From: Kribbella jejuensis
GTDB taxonomy: Bacteria; Actinomycetota; Actinomycetes; Propionibacteriales; Kribbellaceae
Length of the DNA: 64,000 bases
Assembly (NCBI RefSeq): GCF_006715085.1
Contig: NZ_VFMM01000001.1
Location: forward strand, 744,001 to 808,000
Direction: 5' to 3'
This document shows positions 1 through 9,351 of the stretch, piece by piece. Each line of letters starts with the position of its first letter. The stretch's first letter is position 1. The notes under the pieces are model-generated. The model did no database searches. It saw only the letters and a list, made by a program, of their open reading frames with translations, and was not told where the DNA came from. A program made the position numbers and the translations under genes.

Positions 1-1118
1 AGGACGCCGCCGGCGATCTCGCCCGTCTGGACGCGACCGCGGCCGTGCTGACGAACTGCGAGGCGCTCGCACGCCTGCTGCTCCGGGCGGAGGCGGTCGG
101 GTCGTCGCATATCGAGGGCCTGGTCGTCGGTGCGCGCCGGTTGCTCAAGGCCGACGTACTGCGGGACCGCATTCATGACGTGACGGCCGAGGAGGTGCTC
201 GGTGCGGTCGACGCGATGACCTGGGTGACCGAATCGGTGCAGGCGGGCGACAAGCTCGAGGTCGACCATCTGCTCGAGGCACACCGGCGGTTGATGGCGC
301 AGTCGCCGAACGCCGAGTACGGCGGCGAGATCCGCTACCTGCAGAACTGGATCGGCGGCCGCTCCCCCGCCGAGGCGTACTACGTCCCGCCGCCCGCGCA
401 GCTGATCCCGGAACTGCTCGCCGACCTGATGACCTTCGTCCGCGAGTCGCGACTGCCGGTGCTGGCGAAGACCGCGATCGCGCACGCGCAGTTCGAGACG
501 ATCCATCCCTTTGCCGATGGCAACGGACGGACCGGCCGGGCTCTGATCCACCTGATCCTGCGCGCCGACGGCCTGATCACCCGTACGGTGCCACCCGTCT
601 CGCTCTCGCTCGCCACGCACGCCACCGAGTACGTCGAGGCGCTGACCGCGTTCCGGTACGTCGGACGCGCGACGAGCGTCAAGGCCCGCGCCGCCGCGAA
701 CCCGTGGTTGCGGATGTTCGCCATGGCGTGTACGCAGGCGACCGCCGAGGCGGCCCGCTTCGAACAGACCGCGTCCGACCTCAAGAACGAATGGCGCGAA
801 CGAGCCGCACCGGTCCGCGCCGGCTCCGCGGCCGAGCTGCTGATCGAGGCGCTGCCCGCTGCGCCGGTGCTCACGCTCGCGGCCGCAGCCCAGCTGATCG
901 ACCGCTCCCAGCAGGCGGCGAACCAGGGCCTCGCGCGACTGGTCGACGCCCGTGTCCTGCGCGAGGTCACCGACGGACGACGCAACCGCGTCTACGAGGC
1001 GTCGGAGCTGATCGATGCGTTCACCTTGCTGGAGCGCCGGTTCGCCAGCCCGGCTGCGGACACGCGGATCGCACCGCCTAGCAGACCGATCCCGTCGAGG
1101 CCAGGACCGACACACTAG
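1..1118 (+). CDS. Fic family protein (5' end outside window)
   Basis: Fic-domain enzymes transfer AMP or a related group from a nucleotide to hydroxyl side chains of target proteins. The reading frame is open from the first bases of the window, so the true start lies upstream; the first in-window GTG is at 45. Counting from it, the Fic core HPFADGNGRTGR is at about 154-165, with the catalytic His first and the anion-binding GNGR after it. Near the start, SSHIEG fits the (S/T)xxxE(G/N) inhibitory helix of self-inhibited (class II) Fic proteins. The last ~100 residues look like a winged-helix DNA-binding tail. Fic family assignment is firm; the target is unknown. Confidence 0.9.
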   Translation, partial: DAAGDLARLDATAAVLTNCEALARLLLRAEAVGSSHIEGLVVGARRLLKADVLRDRIHDVTAEEVLGAVDAMTWVTESVQAGDKLEVDHLLEAHRRLMAQSPNAEYGGEIRYLQNWIGGRSPAEAYYVPPPAQLIPELLADLMTFVRESRLPVLAKTAIAHAQFETIHPFADGNGRTGRALIHLILRADGLITRTVPPVSLSLATHATEYVEALTAFRYVGRATSVKARAAANPWLRMFAMACTQATAEAARFEQTASDLKNEWRERAAPVRAGSAAELLIEALPAAPVLTLAAAAQLIDRSQQAANQGLARLVDARVLREVTDGRRNRVYEASELIDAFTLLERRFASPAADTRIAPPSRPIPSRPGPTH

Positions 1119-1123
1119 GTGGT

Positions 1124-1153
1124 TTGACTTTCCTGTCGCTTGCGAGCAAGAAT
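1124..1153 (+). promoter_or_regulatory. Predicted promoter of the DinB-like gene
   Basis: TTGACT at 1124-1129 is a good -35 box. AAGAAT at 1148-1153, 18 bases further on, is a weak -10 box that touches the LexA palindrome. A repressor bound there would block initiation. Confidence 0.5.
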
Positions 1154-1170
1154 TCGAACATATGTTCGAA
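1153..1170 (+). promoter_or_regulatory. Perfect LexA (SOS) box
   Basis: TTCGAACATATGTTCGAA is an exact 18-base palindrome. Its core matches the actinobacterial SOS box TCGAAC-N4-GTTCGA at every fixed position. It lies 19 bases before the chosen start of the DinB-like gene and just downstream of a candidate promoter, the position expected for LexA repression. Confidence 0.85.
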
Positions 1171-1189
1171 GCGTACAGGGGAGCTTGTG

Positions 1190-1765
1190 ATGGCGTTCGA
1201 CTGGGACATCCTGCACCGGCCGTCGGCGATGGCGATGGTGCGCGGCCAGCTGGGCTTCAGCTGGATGGTGCTGTCCGGACGCCTCGCCCAGCTGACCGAC
1301 GAGCAGTATTTCTGGCGGCCGAGCAGTGAGGCACTCACCGTTGTCCGGCGGCACTACGCCGCACCGTTCCGACCACTCGGGTCCGGCGAATGGGTCGCGC
1401 AATGGCCGGACGAGCCGGACCACCGGGGACCGCGGACGATCGCGTGGCTGATCGCGCACCTGACCGAGACGTTCTTCGAGCGCTGGGAGTGGACGTTCGG
1501 CGCGAGCCGGCAGAGCGGCGCGGACATCACCTTGCACGGCAACGCGCAGGACGCCGTCGCCTGGCTGACGTACTGGGTCGAGGCCTGGCAGGACGCGATC
1601 GCCGAGCTGGACGAGGGCGAAGTGATGACGATCGGCCTCAGCCAGGCCAACGAACTCGACGCCAGCGAACCCTTCGGGCACGTCGTGCTGCGGCTCAACC
1701 GCGAGCTGATCCACCACGGTTCAGAGATCATGACGCTCCAGGACCTGTACGCGGTCGCGGCGTGA
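1190..1765 (+). CDS. DinB-like (DUF664-type) four-helix protein, probably SOS-induced
   Basis: The 191-residue product resembles the DinB/YfiT superfamily of four-helix bundle proteins, which bind a divalent metal through three histidines and include mycothiol- or bacillithiol-dependent transferases. Candidate ligands are the histidines in LIAHLTE and LIHHGSEI. The ATG at 1190 is preferred because a longer frame from 1124 would run through the LexA box. The founding member of the family in Bacillus was named for DNA-damage induction, and here a perfect LexA box precedes the gene. The chemical role is not known. Confidence 0.75.
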   Translation: MAFDWDILHRPSAMAMVRGQLGFSWMVLSGRLAQLTDEQYFWRPSSEALTVVRRHYAAPFRPLGSGEWVAQWPDEPDHRGPRTIAWLIAHLTETFFERWEWTFGASRQSGADITLHGNAQDAVAWLTYWVEAWQDAIAELDEGEVMTIGLSQANELDASEPFGHVVLRLNRELIHHGSEIMTLQDLYAVAA

Positions 1766-1844
1766 GGACACAAGATGTGCGACATGCGGCGTGGCGCTAC
1801 CACTAGATCTAGAGAAACCCGCTTAGCATCGCTACTACTGGTGG

Positions 1845-2060
1845 TTCGGATCGGTGAATACCACAAGATGTTGATCGATCCGAGGCAACAGGGGAATCCG
1901 GTGCGACTCCGGAGCTGCCCCGCAACGGTGTGCGGCCGTGCGGACAGTGCTGCCCAGGCCGGCGATGCTGCCGGTTCGGTCCGTGCTGCCCGGACACGTC
2001 CGCGAGTCCGGATACCTGCCACCGGTGCGTGCACCGCCGGTGCACGCGGTCCGAGACCTC
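1845..2060 (+). promoter_or_regulatory. Cobalamin riboswitch upstream of nrdAB
   Basis: The hallmarks of the B12 aptamer appear in order: a GGGGAATCCGGTGCGACTCC segment near 1890-1911, GCTGCCCCGCAACGG near 1914-1928, and the B12 box GAGTCCGGATACCTGCC at 2004-2020. CGGTG (about 1853) and CACCG (about 2020) could close the P1 helix. About 120 bases separate the aptamer from the nrdA start, leaving room for an expression platform that I could not define. Streptomyces nrdAB is known to be repressed by B12 through such an element, because a B12-dependent class II reductase (NrdJ) can replace it. Confidence 0.93.
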
Positions 2061-2179
2061 GCGGGTGGGTCGCCGGGCGGACGGCAGTGTTCCCGGCCGG
2101 TGCTGCCGGTGCTGCTGGTTCCGTCGTGCCGCCTGCTCGCGGGTTCCCGGGTATCCGAACTCTTCTGGAGCGCACAGCT

Positions 2180-5014
2180 GTGACGATTGCTTCCTCATCC
2201 CCCGCGGCAACCCCAGCAGTATCGGGGCAGGCCGTCGAGCTGACCGTCGTCCGCCGCGACGGCAGCAGTACGCCGTTCGACACCACCAAGATCTCCGTCG
2301 CCATGACGAAGGCATTCCTCGCCGTCGAGGGCGCCGACGCCGGAACCACCCATCGGGTCCGTGACCTGGTGACCGACCTGACCGGCCGGGTCCTCGCGGC
2401 CCTCACCAGCCGCGGCCCGAATTCGTCCCCAGGTCGCCGCAGCGTGCAGGTCGAGGACATCCAGGACCAGGTCGAACTGGCGCTGATGCGTGCCGGCGAG
2501 CACCAGGTCGCCCGCGCCTACGTGCTCTACCGCGAGGAGCGGACCAAGGCCCGCACGCCCGCCGACCCGTCCGGGATCACCGACAAGCCGGCGCCGACCG
2601 TCCGCGCGGCCGACGGCAGCCGCTCCCCACTGGACGTCGAGCGGCTCCGGGTGATCGTCACCGAGGCCGCCCATGATCTCGACGCGGTCGACGCCGAGCT
2701 GATCCTGGACGCGACGCTCGGCTCCTGTTACGACGGCATCGCCGAGCACGAGGTCGAGCTCGCGCTGGTAATGGCCGCCCGGTCGTACGTCGAGACCGAG
2801 CCGCAGTACAGCTTCGCCGCCGCCCGCCTGCTGCTGGACCAGATCCGCCGCGAGGCACTCGGCCGTGTGCACGGCGAGCCCCGCCAGGCGAGCCAGGCCG
2901 ACATGGCCCAGGGGTACGCCGAGTACTTCCCGCACTACATCCGGACCGGTATCGAGGCGGGACAGCTTGACCCGGAGCTCGGCGGCTTCGACCTCGAGCG
3001 CCTCGCCGCCGCGATCAGGCCCGAGCGCGACCTCGGCTTCACGTTTCTCGCGTTGCAGACGCTCTACGACCGCTATCTGCTGCACATCGACAAGGTGCGG
3101 TACGAGCTGCCGCAGGCGTTCTTCCTCCGGGTCGCGATGGGCATAGCGCTCCGCGAGGACGACCGCGACACCCGCGCGATCGAGTTCTACGAGCTGCTCA
3201 GCTCGTTCCGCTTCCTGTCGTCGACACCGACCCTGTTCAACTCCGGCACCACCCGCCCGCAGCTCTCGTCCTGCTTCCTGACCACCGTCGAGGACGACCT
3301 GTCCGGCATCTTCACCGGCATCCGCAACAACGCCCTGCTCGCGAAGTACTCCGGCGGCCTCGGCAACGACTGGACTCCGATCCGCGGCATCGGCGCTCAC
3401 ATTCGCGGCACCAACGGCGAGTCCCAGGGCATCATCCCGTTCCTGAAGGTCGCGAACGACACAGCCGTCGCAGTGAACCAGGGCGGGCGTCGCAAGGGCG
3501 CGGTGTGTGCGTATCTGGAGACGTGGCACATCGACATCGAGGAGTTTCTCGAGCTGCGGAAGAACACCGGTGACGAGCGGCGGCGGACGCATGACATGAA
3601 CACCGCCAACTGGGTGCCTGACCTGTTCATGCAACGGGTCGAGGCCGATGGCGAGTGGACGTTGTTCTCTCCGGACGAGGTTCCGGACCTGCACGACCTG
3701 TACGGCGCGGCCTTCGCGGAGGCGTATGCCGGTTACGAGGCGGCGGCCGATCGTGGCGAGATCCGGGTCTTCAGGCGGGTCAAGGCGGTCGAGTTGTGGC
3801 GGCGGATGCTGACCGTGTTGTTCGAGACCGGGCATCCTTGGATCACGTTCAAGGACGCCGCCAATCTGCGGTCGCCGCAGCAGCACGACGGCGTGGTCCA
3901 CTCGTCGAACCTGTGCACCGAGATCACGCTGAACACCACCGTCGACGAGACCGCGGTCTGCAACCTCGGCTCGGTCAACCTGGTGGCTCATCTGACCGCA
4001 GACGGTGTCGACGACGACCTGCTGCGAGAGACGGTCAGGACCGCGGTGCGGATGCTCGACAACGTCATCGACGTGAACTTCTACACCACCCCTGAAGCGG
4101 AGCGGGCGAACCAGCGGCATCGGCCGGTCGGTCTCGGCCTGATGGGATTCGCGGACGCGCTCGCCAAGCTGCGGATTCCGTATGCCTCCGACGCCGCGGT
4201 CGAGTTCGCGGACACGTCGATGGAGCAGGTCAGCTACCACGCGATCGAGGCGTCGAGCGAGCTGGCGGCCGAGCGCGGCAGCTACTCGTCGTACGACGGA
4301 TCGCTGTGGAGTCTCGGGATCCTGCCCATCGACTCGCTCGACCTGCTGCACACCGCCCGCGACGGCGACGTGATCCTCGACCGGAGCACCCGGCTGGATT
4401 GGAAGACCCTGCGCGCGAAGGTCCTCCGCAACGGCATGCGGAACTCCAACGTGATGGCGATCGCGCCGACCGCCACGATCTCGAACATCTGCGGCGTCAG
4501 TCAGTCCATCGAGCCGACGTACAGCAACCTGTTCGTGAAGTCGAACATGTCCGGCGAGTTCACCGTCGCGAACCCGTACCTGGTCGCCGACCTGAAGGCG
4601 CGTGGGCTGTGGGACCAGGTGATGGTGTCGGACCTCAAGTACCACGACGGCGTGCTGGCCGGGATCGAGCGCGTCCCCGCCGACCTGCGCGAGCTGTACG
4701 CGACCGCGTTCGAGATCGACCCGCTGTGGCTGGTGAAGGCGGCCTCGCGGCGGCAGAAGTGGATCGATCAGTCGCAGTCGTTGAACCTCTACATGGCGAA
4801 GCCGTCCGGACGCGCGCTCGACGAGCTGTACCGGTCTGCGTGGCGCTACGGCCTCAAGACGACCTATTACCTGCGTTCCCAGTCAGCGACCCACGTGGAG
4901 AAGTCCACGCTGCAGGGCACCGACGGCCGGCTCAACGCCGTACCGGTTGCCCTGGCCGAACCAACCGGAGCGGTCTGCTCCATCGACGACCCCGACTGCG
5001 AGGCCTGCCAGTGA
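2180..5014 (+). CDS. nrdA: Class I ribonucleotide reductase, large (alpha) subunit
   Basis: Reduces ribonucleoside diphosphates to deoxynucleotides together with NrdB. The 944-residue protein begins with two ATP-cone regulatory domains (about 20-110 and 135-225) and continues with the ten-stranded barrel. Catalytic residues are visible: C365 (LSSCFL), N577-C579-E581 (NLCTE), C594, the radical-transfer pair Y896-Y897, and a C-terminal CEAC thiol pair (940-943) that passes electrons from thioredoxin or glutaredoxin. The GTG at 2180 has GGAG nine bases upstream and follows the riboswitch; a longer frame back to 1775 would translate through the aptamer. The gene overlaps nrdB by four bases (GTGA). 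Confidence 0.95.
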   Translation: MTIASSSPAATPAVSGQAVELTVVRRDGSSTPFDTTKISVAMTKAFLAVEGADAGTTHRVRDLVTDLTGRVLAALTSRGPNSSPGRRSVQVEDIQDQVELALMRAGEHQVARAYVLYREERTKARTPADPSGITDKPAPTVRAADGSRSPLDVERLRVIVTEAAHDLDAVDAELILDATLGSCYDGIAEHEVELALVMAARSYVETEPQYSFAAARLLLDQIRREALGRVHGEPRQASQADMAQGYAEYFPHYIRTGIEAGQLDPELGGFDLERLAAAIRPERDLGFTFLALQTLYDRYLLHIDKVRYELPQAFFLRVAMGIALREDDRDTRAIEFYELLSSFRFLSSTPTLFNSGTTRPQLSSCFLTTVEDDLSGIFTGIRNNALLAKYSGGLGNDWTPIRGIGAHIRGTNGESQGIIPFLKVANDTAVAVNQGGRRKGAVCAYLETWHIDIEEFLELRKNTGDERRRTHDMNTANWVPDLFMQRVEADGEWTLFSPDEVPDLHDLYGAAFAEAYAGYEAAADRGEIRVFRRVKAVELWRRMLTVLFETGHPWITFKDAANLRSPQQHDGVVHSSNLCTEITLNTTVDETAVCNLGSVNLVAHLTADGVDDDLLRETVRTAVRMLDNVIDVNFYTTPEAERANQRHRPVGLGLMGFADALAKLRIPYASDAAVEFADTSMEQVSYHAIEASSELAAERGSYSSYDGSLWSLGILPIDSLDLLHTARDGDVILDRSTRLDWKTLRAKVLRNGMRNSNVMAIAPTATISNICGVSQSIEPTYSNLFVKSNMSGEFTVANPYLVADLKARGLWDQVMVSDLKYHDGVLAGIERVPADLRELYATAFEIDPLWLVKAASRRQKWIDQSQSLNLYMAKPSGRALDELYRSAWRYGLKTTYYLRSQSATHVEKSTLQGTDGRLNAVPVALAEPTGAVCSIDDPDCEACQ

Positions 5015-6051
5015 GCGCCATCTCGATCGGAGCCGACCGCGTCCAGGTCTCCGAGAAGCCCATGATCAACTCGCGCGCGGACGTCAACCAACTGCTCCCG
5101 CTGAAGTACACGTGGGCCTGGGAGAAGTACCTGAACGCCTGCAACAACCACTGGATGCCCACCGAGGTCTCGATGCAGGCCGATATCTCGCTGTGGAAGT
5201 CTCGCGACGGCCTCACCGCGGACGAACGGCTGATGCTCAAGCGGAACCTCGGCTTCTTCGCCACCGCTGAGTCCCTCGTCGCGAACAACATCGTCCTCGC
5301 GGTCTACCGCCAGCTGAGCAATCCCGAATGCCGGCAGTACCTCCTCCGCCAGGCGTTCGAGGAGGCTGTGCACACGCACACCTTCCAGTACATCTGTACG
5401 TCGCTCGGCCTGGACGAGGGCGAGCTGTTCAACATGTACCGCGAGGTCCCGTCGATCTCCGACAAGGACGCCTGGGCGCTGAAGTACACCCAGCACCTGG
5501 AGGACCCCGACTTCCGGACCGGTACGCCGGAGACCGACACGGCGTTCCTGCGAGACCTGATCGCGTTCTACGTCGTGTTCGAGGGAATGTGGTTCTACAC
5601 GGGGTTCGCGCAGATCCTCTCGCTCGGCCGGCGGAACAAGATGGTCGGCATCGCGGAGCAGTACCAGTACATCCTGCGCGACGAGTCGATCCACCTGAAC
5701 TTCGGTATCGACTGCATCAACCAGATCAAGCAGGAGAACCCGCACCTGTGGACGACAACGTTCCAGGCTGAGGTCCGGCAGATGCTGGCCGAGGCGTGCG
5801 AACTGGAGGTCGCGTACGGCCGCGCCACCCTGCCGAACGGCATGCTCGGCCTGACCGCGGAGCTCTGTGAGCAGTACATGCGCTTCGTCACCGACCGCCG
5901 TGCAGAACAAATCGGACTCGATCCGCTGTTCGGTGAAACGCGAAACCCCTTTGGATGGATGTCAGAGGTGATGGACCTGAGGAAGGAGAAGAACTTCTTC
6001 GAAACCCGAGTGATCGAGTACCAGTCCTCCAGCGGCCTGAGCTGGGACTGA
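5011..6051 (+). CDS. nrdB: Class Ic-type ribonucleotide reductase, small (beta) subunit
   Basis: The 346-residue ferritin-like protein generates the oxidant that starts NrdA catalysis. Predicted metal ligands are E87, E118, H121, E191, E225 and H228. The residue at the radical-tyrosine position is F125 (HTHTF), and the first ligand is Glu instead of Asp. As I recall the numbering, Chlamydia trachomatis NrdB has E89, E120, H123, F127, E193, E227 and H230, so every site is offset by exactly two. That enzyme is the founding class Ic protein and uses a Mn(IV)/Fe(III) cofactor. The GTG start overlaps the nrdA stop, implying coupled translation and shared B12 control. Confidence 0.93.
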   Translation: MSAISIGADRVQVSEKPMINSRADVNQLLPLKYTWAWEKYLNACNNHWMPTEVSMQADISLWKSRDGLTADERLMLKRNLGFFATAESLVANNIVLAVYRQLSNPECRQYLLRQAFEEAVHTHTFQYICTSLGLDEGELFNMYREVPSISDKDAWALKYTQHLEDPDFRTGTPETDTAFLRDLIAFYVVFEGMWFYTGFAQILSLGRRNKMVGIAEQYQYILRDESIHLNFGIDCINQIKQENPHLWTTTFQAEVRQMLAEACELEVAYGRATLPNGMLGLTAELCEQYMRFVTDRRAEQIGLDPLFGETRNPFGWMSEVMDLRKEKNFFETRVIEYQSSSGLSWD

Positions 6052-6064
6052 CCAACCCCTGACA

Positions 6065-6104
6065 GGGAGGCCCGCGGCGCAACTCGCCGCCCCGCGGGCC
6101 TCCC
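6065..6104. terminator. Hairpin terminator between nrdB and the convergent gene
   Basis: A 13-bp perfect stem (GGGAGGCCCGCGG and its complement) flanks a 14-base loop. It sits 14 bases after the nrdB stop and 31 bases beyond the end of the opposing gene, so it may serve both. There is no clear T-run. Confidence 0.7.
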
Positions 6105-6134
6105 GCCGCCCAGAACCTGTGGATCAACGAAGGA

Positions 6135-7412
6135 CTACCTGGTCAACCCATCGCTGCGGCTGTCCACCGCCGGCCGGACGCGGAGCATCTCCGCCACAGC
6201 CTGGCGCTTCCCGGCGGGCTGTTGCTCGTGCGGCAACCCGTCGGTCTGCCAATCGATGCAGTCCACGTAGGTGTCCCAAGGGTACGGCTTCAGATCGTCG
6301 GGAAGCTCCCAGTAAGGCTCCGTGCCCACTTCGTCGGCCAGGGCATTCAGGGAGGCGATCGAGTTGACCACCGGAGCCAGGGGTGCCGTACCAGGAGCCG
6401 GCCGGCCGGTCTGCCGGATCCGCCGCAGCCGTTCTTCCAGCTTGGCGATCGAGTTCTGCCACGGCGGCCGTCCCATCGCGTCGATCAGGTGAAAGGTGCC
6501 ATCAGCATCGAAGTACACGTTGTTCCGGCCCCGGAGAGCGAAGAGTTCGCCGGTGCCGCGGGTGTACTCGCGGGCCGAATCGACAAAGGCGCGCGCAGCG
6601 GCAGCGAGCGGTGGACGGTTGCGGACAGCGTCGACGAACGCCGGCACCGTACTGTCCGGGGCCAGCCGGGTCAGCAACTCTGGCTCGAACCCCGGTGGCA
6701 CCGATCGTTCGAGCCACTTCTGTCCCATCCGGGTGACATCGGCCACCGAGACCTGGCTAGGCGGTCGCATTCCAGTGGCGAAGTCGAGGCCACCCTCGAG
6801 GCTCCGCCACTCTTGTACGACGATCGGCGTCGTCAGCGTGTGCCGCGTCGTCGGGTCGATCACCTCGGGGAACCCAAGTTCGCGGAGCACGCGTCCCGGG
6901 AACGGAAACTCGAGCGCACCGCAGCCGCGAGGGACCGAGTGGCCCTCGCCGATCACCGACCGCATCCGCTCCAACCGTTCAGCGGTCAAGAGGGCCTGCG
7001 ACAACAGCCGCGCGCGACCGACGTCGGCAATCGTCCCGTTCACCCAGTGCGCGAGTGCGTCGACGCCGAGGCTCTCGAGGATCAGCTTCGTGTCGAACCA
7101 CTGCACCTTGAATGCCACGCCAGGGTACTGGACCGCCGTGTACACGAGTTGCTCATTTCCTCGTGCGCGGTAGGTCAGGTCGAGGCCGAGCACCGGCTGC
7201 TCCTCCTGGCGAAGCGCGAACACCTGGTCGGCCTCGGGGGGAACCGGCAGGTCCGTGGTCGACGGCGGAGGTCCGATCCGTTCCTCGACCAGCCGAGCCG
7301 CTTCGGCGTGAATCCGGCGAACGGTTCCGGCTCGCGATTGCCGAGCCACATCGGCTTGGTCCGCGGCCCCTCCCCCACTCGTCGCGGTCATGATCGATGC
7401 TACCAACGCCAC
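6135..7412 (-). CDS. Unknown protein with faint kinase-like motifs
   Basis: A soluble protein of about 425 residues that I cannot assign to a family. Parts resemble a degenerate protein-kinase fold: VAFKV looks like the beta-3 strand with its lysine, TTPIVVQEW like the hinge strand, and RGRNNVYFDADGTFHLIDAMG like a catalytic loop (RGRN replacing HRD...N) followed by IDAMG in place of DFG. No glycine-rich loop is evident. This reading is an inference from pattern only. The start may be the GTG at 7412 or the ATG at 7391. It is convergent with nrdB and transcribed alone, with its 5' end facing the end of the isochorismatase gene. Confidence 0.6.
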   Translation of the reverse strand: MALVASIMTATSGGGAADQADVARQSRAGTVRRIHAEAARLVEERIGPPPSTTDLPVPPEADQVFALRQEEQPVLGLDLTYRARGNEQLVYTAVQYPGVAFKVQWFDTKLILESLGVDALAHWVNGTIADVGRARLLSQALLTAERLERMRSVIGEGHSVPRGCGALEFPFPGRVLRELGFPEVIDPTTRHTLTTPIVVQEWRSLEGGLDFATGMRPPSQVSVADVTRMGQKWLERSVPPGFEPELLTRLAPDSTVPAFVDAVRNRPPLAAAARAFVDSAREYTRGTGELFALRGRNNVYFDADGTFHLIDAMGRPPWQNSIAKLEERLRRIRQTGRPAPGTAPLAPVVNSIASLNALADEVGTEPYWELPDDLKPYPWDTYVDCIDWQTDGLPHEQQPAGKRQAVAEMLRVRPAVDSRSDGLTR

Positions 7413-7434
7413 CGGCGGCGAGCGAAGCTCACCC

Positions 7435-8010
7435 TCAGTCGAGGAGGGTGAGGATTTCTGCGGTGGTGCCGGTTTCGCCTAGGCGGGGGAAGATGCGGGT
7501 CAGGGAGTTCTCGTGGGCGTCGGCGGACATGTCCGTCATCGCGTCGGTGGCCAGCGTCACGTGGTAGCCGTGTTCGAACGCGGCGCGGGCGGTCGACTCG
7601 ACGCCGATGCTGGTGGCGATGCCGGTCAGGACGATCTGGGTGATGCCACGACGGCGGAGGTGGAGGTCGAGGTCGGTGCCGTGGAACGCGCCCCAGTTCC
7701 GCTTCGTGACGATGATGTCGTCGGCATGACCGGCCAACTGGTCGACGATCTGGTCGGCACCCGGCTGCGCCTGGCGGGCGGATCGCCGCGGCTGCTCGGT
7801 GCGGCCGGGTACCCAGTCCGCGCCGTCGGCCGCGATGCTCACCCGGACGAGTACGACCAACAGGTTACGTTTGCGGAATGCCTCGGCGAGCTCGACGGTC
7901 TTCGCGATCACGTCCGGAGTCGCGTGCGGTTCGCCCGGGAGCGCGGTGACGCCGTTCTGCAGATCGATGACGACGAGTGCCGTCTTCGGGTCAAGAGTGG
8001 TGACAGGCAC
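7435..8010 (-). CDS. Isochorismatase-family hydrolase
   Basis: The 191-residue alpha/beta protein has the family's Asp (VVIDLQNG) and Lys (VTKRNWGAFHGTDLD) active-site segments. At the third position, where amidase-type members have the nucleophilic Cys, it reads GIATSIGVESTAR, with Gly instead. True isochorismatases such as EntB also have Gly there, so it probably hydrolyses a vinyl ether or similar bond and not an amide. It is the last gene of the marR-MFS-isochorismatase operon, 12 bases after the transporter. The substrate is unknown. Confidence 0.88.
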   Translation of the reverse strand: MPVTTLDPKTALVVIDLQNGVTALPGEPHATPDVIAKTVELAEAFRKRNLLVVLVRVSIAADGADWVPGRTEQPRRSARQAQPGADQIVDQLAGHADDIIVTKRNWGAFHGTDLDLHLRRRGITQIVLTGIATSIGVESTARAAFEHGYHVTLATDAMTDMSADAHENSLTRIFPRLGETGTTAEILTLLD

Positions 8011-8022
8011 AGCAGGACCTCT

Positions 8023-9351
8023 CTAGTCGGGGAGTTGCAGGAGGGTGACGAGCGCGAGCAGACCGGCGACGACGAGCAGGAAGATCGCCATCTCGTGCAG
8101 GCCGGCCGTGGTCGCGCCGTGCTGGAAGAAGTGGGCGTTCGCCGCCGCCGAGATCAGCGCACCGACGTAGACGCAGGTCCGCAGCAGTCCGGCGGACGAG
8201 CCGATCCGCGCAGGATCGGCCTGCTTGTACAAGGCTGTCTGATTGGCGAGGTTGTTCAGGCCCTGCGGCACACCCGCGATCACACCGACGACGGCGAGGA
8301 TCCAGATCGGGGTACGCGCGTCGACGAACAACTGCGCGGCCGCAGCCAGCAGCAAAAAGGCGCCGCCGGCAACTAGTTTGCCGCGGACCGCCGCCCGCCG
8401 GCCGGTGATCGCGGTGACCACGACGGCGGCCAGTGACAGCGGCAGCAGGAGCAGACCCGCCTTCGAAGCGTTCAGCCCGCGCGCCTCCTCCAGCCATTGG
8501 GTGAACCCGTACAGAAACGAGTACGCACCGACGTACGCGAGCACCTGTCGCGTGTACGTCATGATCAACGGGCGGTTGCCACCGAGTACGCGGAGATCGA
8601 TGAACGGCGCAACGACCCGCAACTGCGCGATCACGAACGCCACGCCCACCAGGACAGCGAGCACCAGCAGCCACCACCGCGAGAGGGCAGGCCGCATCAG
8701 GAACAGCATCAACGAGACCAGCGTCGCGGCGAACAACACGATCCCGGCATAGTCGAGCCCTCCCCCGGTCCGCGAGCGAGCAGTCCGCGGCAGCCACAGC
8801 GAACCGAGGACCACGCAGATCAGCGACAGCGGGACGTTGATCGTGAAGATCAGGTGCCAGCCACCGAGCCCGATCAGCAGCCCGCCCAGCGTCGGGCCGA
8901 TCACCGCGATCACCTGGTTCGCGATCGAGAGACTGCTGAGGATCGCGGCCGGGGTTTCCATCCCGGTCCAGTCGGCCTCGGTCCGGATCAACGACATCGC
9001 CGCCGGGTACGCCGCCGACGTACCGAAGCCGAGCAGCACGCGGGAGGCGATCAGTACGCCGAGGCTCGGGGCGAGCGCACCGAGCAGACCGGCCACGCCG
9101 ACGAGCGAGGTGGCGATCAGGTACAGCGGCCGCGGCCCGAAGAGGTCGACCAGCCGACCCATCACGGGCTGGCCGACGGCGGTCGCCAGGTACAGGCCCG
9201 TGACCAGCCAGGCCGTTTGCGAGGGCGGTACGCCGAACGCGGCGCCGATCGGGATCAGCGCGACCGCGAGCATCGACGAGTTGATCGGGTTCAGGATCGA
9301 CCCGACCAGCATCGGCGCGATCAGGCGCCGGTCGAAGCGTTGCTCCGTCAA
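8023..9351 (-). CDS. MFS drug-efflux-type transporter (DHA2-like)
   Basis: The 442-residue integral membrane protein has many hydrophobic helices, an MFS motif A-like GRLVDLFGPRPLYL after the second helix and a motif C-like GPTLGGLL. These features suggest a proton-driven drug/H+ antiporter of the DHA2 group. The start overlaps the stop of the upstream marR gene by four bases, so the regulator and pump are translationally coupled. An isochorismatase-like hydrolase follows. The arrangement suggests export or detoxification of an aromatic compound that MarR senses. Confidence 0.88.
   Translation of the reverse strand: MTEQRFDRRLIAPMLVGSILNPINSSMLAVALIPIGAAFGVPPSQTAWLVTGLYLATAVGQPVMGRLVDLFGPRPLYLIATSLVGVAGLLGALAPSLGVLIASRVLLGFGTSAAYPAAMSLIRTEADWTGMETPAAILSSLSIANQVIAVIGPTLGGLLIGLGGWHLIFTINVPLSLICVVLGSLWLPRTARSRTGGGLDYAGIVLFAATLVSLMLFLMRPALSRWWLLVLAVLVGVAFVIAQLRVVAPFIDLRVLGGNRPLIMTYTRQVLAYVGAYSFLYGFTQWLEEARGLNASKAGLLLLPLSLAAVVVTAITGRRAAVRGKLVAGGAFLLLAAAAQLFVDARTPIWILAVVGVIAGVPQGLNNLANQTALYKQADPARIGSSAGLLRTCVYVGALISAAANAHFFQHGATTAGLHEMAIFLLVVAGLLALVTLLQLPD

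Noticed and set aside
1768..1779. NrdR-type box before nrdA
   Set aside because: ACACAAGATGTG lacks the AT-rich core of NrdR boxes and the second copy is 93 bases away instead of the usual close pair.
1775..2179. Extension of nrdA back to 1775
   Set aside because: It would translate through the cobalamin riboswitch; GTG at 2180 has a ribosome-binding site and fits the family start.
2195..4645. 816-residue minus-strand frame opposite nrdA
   Set aside because: It is a GC-driven antisense shadow with no recognisable motif.
7435..8010. Isochorismatase gene as inactive because of missing Cys
   Set aside because: Gly at that site is normal for true isochorismatases such as EntB.
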